Positions 61,147 through 64,000 of a stretch of 64,000 bases of DNA are shown here, one piece after another. The translations under genes were made by a program, and so were the position numbers. Each line of letters starts with the position of its first letter. Within the stretch, counting starts at the first letter, position 1. The notes below the pieces were generated by a model, which had not been told where the DNA came from, did not search any database, and was given only the letters and a program-made list of their open reading frames with translations. Origin of the DNA: Sphingobium sp. DEHP117 (GTDB lineage Bacteria > Pseudomonadota > Alphaproteobacteria > Sphingomonadales > Sphingomonadaceae); NCBI RefSeq assembly GCF_030867385.1, contig NZ_JAPFBJ010000001.1, positions 1,116,001 to 1,180,000 on the forward strand. Reading direction: 5' to 3'.

Positions 61147-61192
61147 GCATCGCGCGAAAAAGTGGGAACCGGTTTTTCGCAAACAGCGATGC
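61147..61192. repeat. Nested dispersed palindromic repeat
   Basis: An inner dyad GCGAAAAA-N11-TTTTTCGC is nested in an outer dyad GCATCGC...GCGATGC. The core AGTGGGAACCGG is a sequence I associate with palindromic repeats scattered in alphaproteobacterial genomes. It lies in the 99-bp gap between the zinc-finger gene and tldD. Confidence 0.6.
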
Positions 61193-61243
61193 GAAGCCGA
61201 ATTCAACTATGGCGAAAGCCGCGTCATTGCTTATATCCGAAGC

Positions 61244-62686
61244 ATGACAGACAGCTCTTCCCAATATACCGATGCCCGTGGCCTGCTCTATCGCGACGGG
61301 ATGCTCGACCCCGATGGCGCGAAACGTCTTACCGCCGCCGCCCTCAAGAACTGCGACGATGGCGAGCTCTATCTGCAATATCGGGCGACCGAGAGCTTCG
61401 GATTTGACGACGGGCGGCTGAAAACAGCCGATTATTCGACCGACAAGGGCTTTGGCCTGCGCGGGGTTTCGGGCGAGATGACGGGCTTTGCCCATGCCAA
61501 CGAGATCAGCGAGGCAGCGATCAACCGCGCGGCGCAGACGCTGAGCCTGCTCGATCCGGCGAACCAGTCCCCCGCCCCGCCCCCGACGCGGACAAACCGG
61601 CATTTGTACACCGAGGCCAACCCACTAGAGTTGGTTCCCTTCGCCGAGAAGGTGGCGCTGTGCGCCAAGATCGACGCAGTGGCGCGTGCCGCCGATCCCC
61701 GCGTCTCGCAGGTGTCGGTCAACCTCGCGGGCAGCTGGTCCGTGATCGATATCGTGCGCGCCGATGGCTTTACCGCGAGCGACATCCGCCCGCTGGTGCG
61801 CCTCAACGTCTCTGTCATCATGGAGGAGAATGGGCGGCGCGAAACCGGCGTGTTCGGCGTCGGCGGGCGTTATCTCTATGACGGCGTGATGGAGGAAAGC
61901 GTTTGGCGCCGCGCGATCGACGAGGCGATAAAGCAAGCGCAGACCAACCTCCGCTCGGTCGATGCCCCGGCCGGTGAGATGCAGGTGCTGCTCGGCTCCG
62001 GCTGGTGCGGCGTGCTGTTGCACGAAGCGGTCGGCCATGGGCTGGAAGGCGATTTCAACCGCAAGGGCACCTCGGCTTTTTCCGGCCGCATCGGCGAGCA
62101 GGTGGCGGCCAGGGGCGTCACCGTGGTGGACGATGGCTCGATCTTCGAGCGGCGTGGTTCACTCTCGATCGATGACGAGGGCACGCCGACGCAGGAGACG
62201 GTGCTGATCGAGGACGGGATCCTCAAGGGCTATATGCAAGACCGATTGAACGCGCGCCTGATGGGCGTTGCGCCCACGGGCAACGGGCGGCGCGAGGATT
62301 ATGCCCACGCGCCGATGCCGCGCATGACCAATACCTTCATGAGAGGCGGCGAGGACGACCCGACGGAGCTGCTCTCCCGCGTGAAGGACGGTATCTATGC
62401 CAAGAGCTTTGGCGGGGGGCAGGTCGATATCGTATCAGGCAAGTTCGTGTTTTCCTGCACCGAGGCCTATCGCGTGAAGAACGGCAAGATCCTCGACCCG
62501 ATCAAGGGCGCGACGCTGATCGGCGACGGGCCGGAGGCGATGAGCCGCATCAGCGGAATCGGCAACGACATGGCGCTGGATGAAGGCATCGGCATGTGCG
62601 GCAAGGCGGGCCAGAGCGTACCCGCAGGCGTGGGCCAGCCGACGCTGTTGATCGACCGGCTGACGGTGGGGGGAACCGGGGGATGA
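61244..62686 (+). CDS. tldD: Metalloprotease TldD
   Basis: A 480-residue TldD. The zinc site HEAVGHGLEGD (HExxxH) is intact, followed by the C-terminal Cys-containing region FSCTEAYRVKNGKILDPIKGATLIGDG. TldD with TldE (PmbA) forms a protease that degrades unfolded peptides and processes some modified peptides. The tldE partner is not in the window. Confidence 0.94.
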   Translation: MTDSSSQYTDARGLLYRDGMLDPDGAKRLTAAALKNCDDGELYLQYRATESFGFDDGRLKTADYSTDKGFGLRGVSGEMTGFAHANEISEAAINRAAQTLSLLDPANQSPAPPPTRTNRHLYTEANPLELVPFAEKVALCAKIDAVARAADPRVSQVSVNLAGSWSVIDIVRADGFTASDIRPLVRLNVSVIMEENGRRETGVFGVGGRYLYDGVMEESVWRRAIDEAIKQAQTNLRSVDAPAGEMQVLLGSGWCGVLLHEAVGHGLEGDFNRKGTSAFSGRIGEQVAARGVTVVDDGSIFERRGSLSIDDEGTPTQETVLIEDGILKGYMQDRLNARLMGVAPTGNGRREDYAHAPMPRMTNTFMRGGEDDPTELLSRVKDGIYAKSFGGGQVDIVSGKFVFSCTEAYRVKNGKILDPIKGATLIGDGPEAMSRISGIGNDMALDEGIGMCGKAGQSVPAGVGQPTLLIDRLTVGGTGG

Positions 62687-62693
62687 CCTTTCG

Positions 62694-62809
62694 CGTCATT
62701 CCGGAAGCCTATTTTCTGCAATCTTCGATGGACAAGAGAATCGCGCTATCCGGAATCCAGCGACATGTGAAAAGGTTCAGCGGGATTCCGGATCAAGTCC
62801 GGAATGACG
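62694..62809. repeat. Inverted-repeat element between tldD and the monooxygenase gene
   Basis: CGTCATTCCGGA (62694-62705) and its exact complement (62798-62809) bound about 116 bp. Inside, CCGGAATCC (62750-62758) and GGATTCCGG (62783-62791) form a second dyad. No gene is inside. The pattern is that of a dispersed palindromic or MITE-like repeat. Confidence 0.6.
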
Positions 62810-62828
62810 AAGATTTAGAGGTCTTCCC

Positions 62829-64000
62829 ATGAACGATCGGCGCTTTGATGTCATCATCATGGGCGGTGGGCTGGTTGGCCTGACGCTCGGCATCGGCCTT
62901 TCGAAACACGGAGTCTCGTGCGCGGTGATCGACCCGGCGCAACCGGACGCCACGCTCGCACAGAATTTTGACGGGCGCGTTTCGTCTATCTCCAGCGCGA
63001 GCTGGAAGCTGTTTCAGGCGATCGGCATCGCCGAGCGGCTGGAAGGCAGGGGCTGTGCGATCGAGCGCATCTGGGTTTCCGACGGGTTGCAGCCGGGCAC
63101 GCTCGATTTTGCGCCACCGCAAGACGACGACACGCCGATGGGCATCATGTTCGAAAACCGCGAGACGCGGCGGGCCCTGCGCGAGTGCGCCGAAGCGGCA
63201 GAGCACCTCACGCTGTATCAACCCGATAGCGCCTTGCATGTCGACCGCAGCATTGAGGGCGTTTTTGTGACGCTGGCGAGTGGTGCCAAGCTATCCGGCT
63301 CGCTGCTTGTGGGCGCAGAGGGGCGCGCCAGCCCGACGCGCGAGGCGGCGGGCATCACGGTCGCGAAATGGGCCTATGATCATGTCGCGATCGTCACCGC
63401 GTTTCATCATGAGGTCGATCACGCGGGCACGGCCTACGAGATTTTCTACCCCGGCGGGCCGTTCGCGCTGCTGCCGATGCAGCCGGCATTGCCGGGCAAA
63501 CACCGGAGCGCCGTTGTCTGGACCGTGCCCTCTGCCCACGCACCCGCCATGCTGAAGCTGGGCGAGCGCGGATTCCTGGCCGAGGCGCAGAAGCGGATCG
63601 GCGGTTTTCTGGGTGAGATCAGCCTTGCAGGGCCGCGCTCCAGCTATCCGCTGGGCTATCATCGGGCAGCGCGCATCACCGACACGCGCCTGGCGCTGGC
63701 CGGGGACGCAGCGCACGGCATCCATCCGATTGCGGGACAGGGCGTGAACCTGGGTTTTCGCGATGTCGCGGCGCTGATCGAGGTCATCGTCGACGGTATG
63801 CGCCTCGGGCTGGAACCGGGCGATGCGCAGCTCCTCACCCGCTATCAGCGCTGGCGCAGCCTCGACACTCTGTCGGTCACGATGGCGATGGGCGGGCTGG
63901 TGCGCCTGTTCGATGTGCCGGGGCGGCTTCCTTCGCTTGTCCGGCGCGCGGGGCTGGCGGCGGTGCAGCGAGCCGGGCCATTGAAATCCCGTTTTATGAA
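62829..64000 (+). CDS. UbiH/Coq6-type FAD monooxygenase, 3' end outside window
   Basis: 390 codons are present without a stop. The FAD fold (FDVIIMGGGLVGLTLGIGL), DG-like motif region (LLVGAEGRASPTREAAGI) and LALAGDAAHGIHPIAGQGVNLGFRDVAALIE are characteristic of the UbiH/UbiF/Coq6 hydroxylases, which add hydroxyls to the ubiquinone ring. Which ring position cannot be told. The protein is nearly complete, since relatives have about 400 residues. Confidence 0.88.
   Translation, partial: MNDRRFDVIIMGGGLVGLTLGIGLSKHGVSCAVIDPAQPDATLAQNFDGRVSSISSASWKLFQAIGIAERLEGRGCAIERIWVSDGLQPGTLDFAPPQDDDTPMGIMFENRETRRALRECAEAAEHLTLYQPDSALHVDRSIEGVFVTLASGAKLSGSLLVGAEGRASPTREAAGITVAKWAYDHVAIVTAFHHEVDHAGTAYEIFYPGGPFALLPMQPALPGKHRSAVVWTVPSAHAPAMLKLGERGFLAEAQKRIGGFLGEISLAGPRSSYPLGYHRAARITDTRLALAGDAAHGIHPIAGQGVNLGFRDVAALIEVIVDGMRLGLEPGDAQLLTRYQRWRSLDTLSVTMAMGGLVRLFDVPGRLPSLVRRAGLAAVQRAGPLKSRFM

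Overview
The window is a high-GC chromosomal segment that looks like a sphingomonad (Alphaproteobacteria, Sphingomonadales). The evidence is gene content: a ChpT-type phosphotransferase, an alphaproteobacterial sulfur-assimilation operon with DUF2849 and DUF934 genes, a COQ9 homologue, a split set of RibBA-like proteins and lineage-typical hypothetical proteins. This is inference from gene families; no database was searched.

Layout. 1-7052 (minus strand): a partial cell-wall amidase, a chemotaxis block read cheA-cheW-cheY-cheB-cheR, then chpT and a JAMM peptidase gene. 7064-17663 (plus strand): rluD, rpoH, a candidate small RNA on the opposite strand, and riboflavin genes ribD-ribE-ribB-ribH, followed by COQ9, lolA, xthA, ribA, an L,D-transpeptidase-like gene and a hemerythrin-like gene. 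17688-38246: housekeeping genes on both strands (mutS-glnD, maeB, ppx-rlmE, tRNA-Gln, a polyprenyl synthase, chorismate mutase, cvpA, radA, an EEP hydrolase, nitronate monooxygenase, glycosyltransferase, alpha/beta hydrolase, selO, astD). 38332-42252: an assimilatory sulfate reduction operon (cobA-DUF2849-cysI-DUF934-cysH) behind a palindromic putative operator.

42286-54204 is an integrated island of about 12 kb in the 3' end of tRNA-Gly(TCC). It has direct-repeat att sites, a P4-type integrase beside the tRNA, candidate integrase arm sites at both ends, an AlpA/excisionase-like gene, a CHC2/Toprim primase, a RepA-like ATPase, a cluster of eight CCGCAC motifs that could be a replication origin or operator array, small regulators, and an unrecognised 728-residue gene. 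No structural, portal or packaging gene is visible. An intact IS21-family element (49522-52040, exact 8-bp target duplication) has split an acidic cargo gene, whose original reading frame can be rebuilt.

54407-64000: an LysR-like regulator with an unusually long linker, a ZnuD-like TonB-dependent receptor with palindromes upstream and a triplicated 30-bp start region, nadB, an ABC ATPase, a small zinc-finger protein, tldD and a UbiH-type monooxygenase cut by the window end.

Most unusual observations: (1) an N-terminal HTH domain on RibB beside a palindrome over its own, possibly leaderless, promoter; (2) apparent reciprocal decay of two RibBA-derived proteins; (3) the satellite-like island with its motif array and orphan cargo gene; (4) a candidate terminator-ended small RNA facing rpoH; (5) the repeated GTG start region of the TonB receptor.
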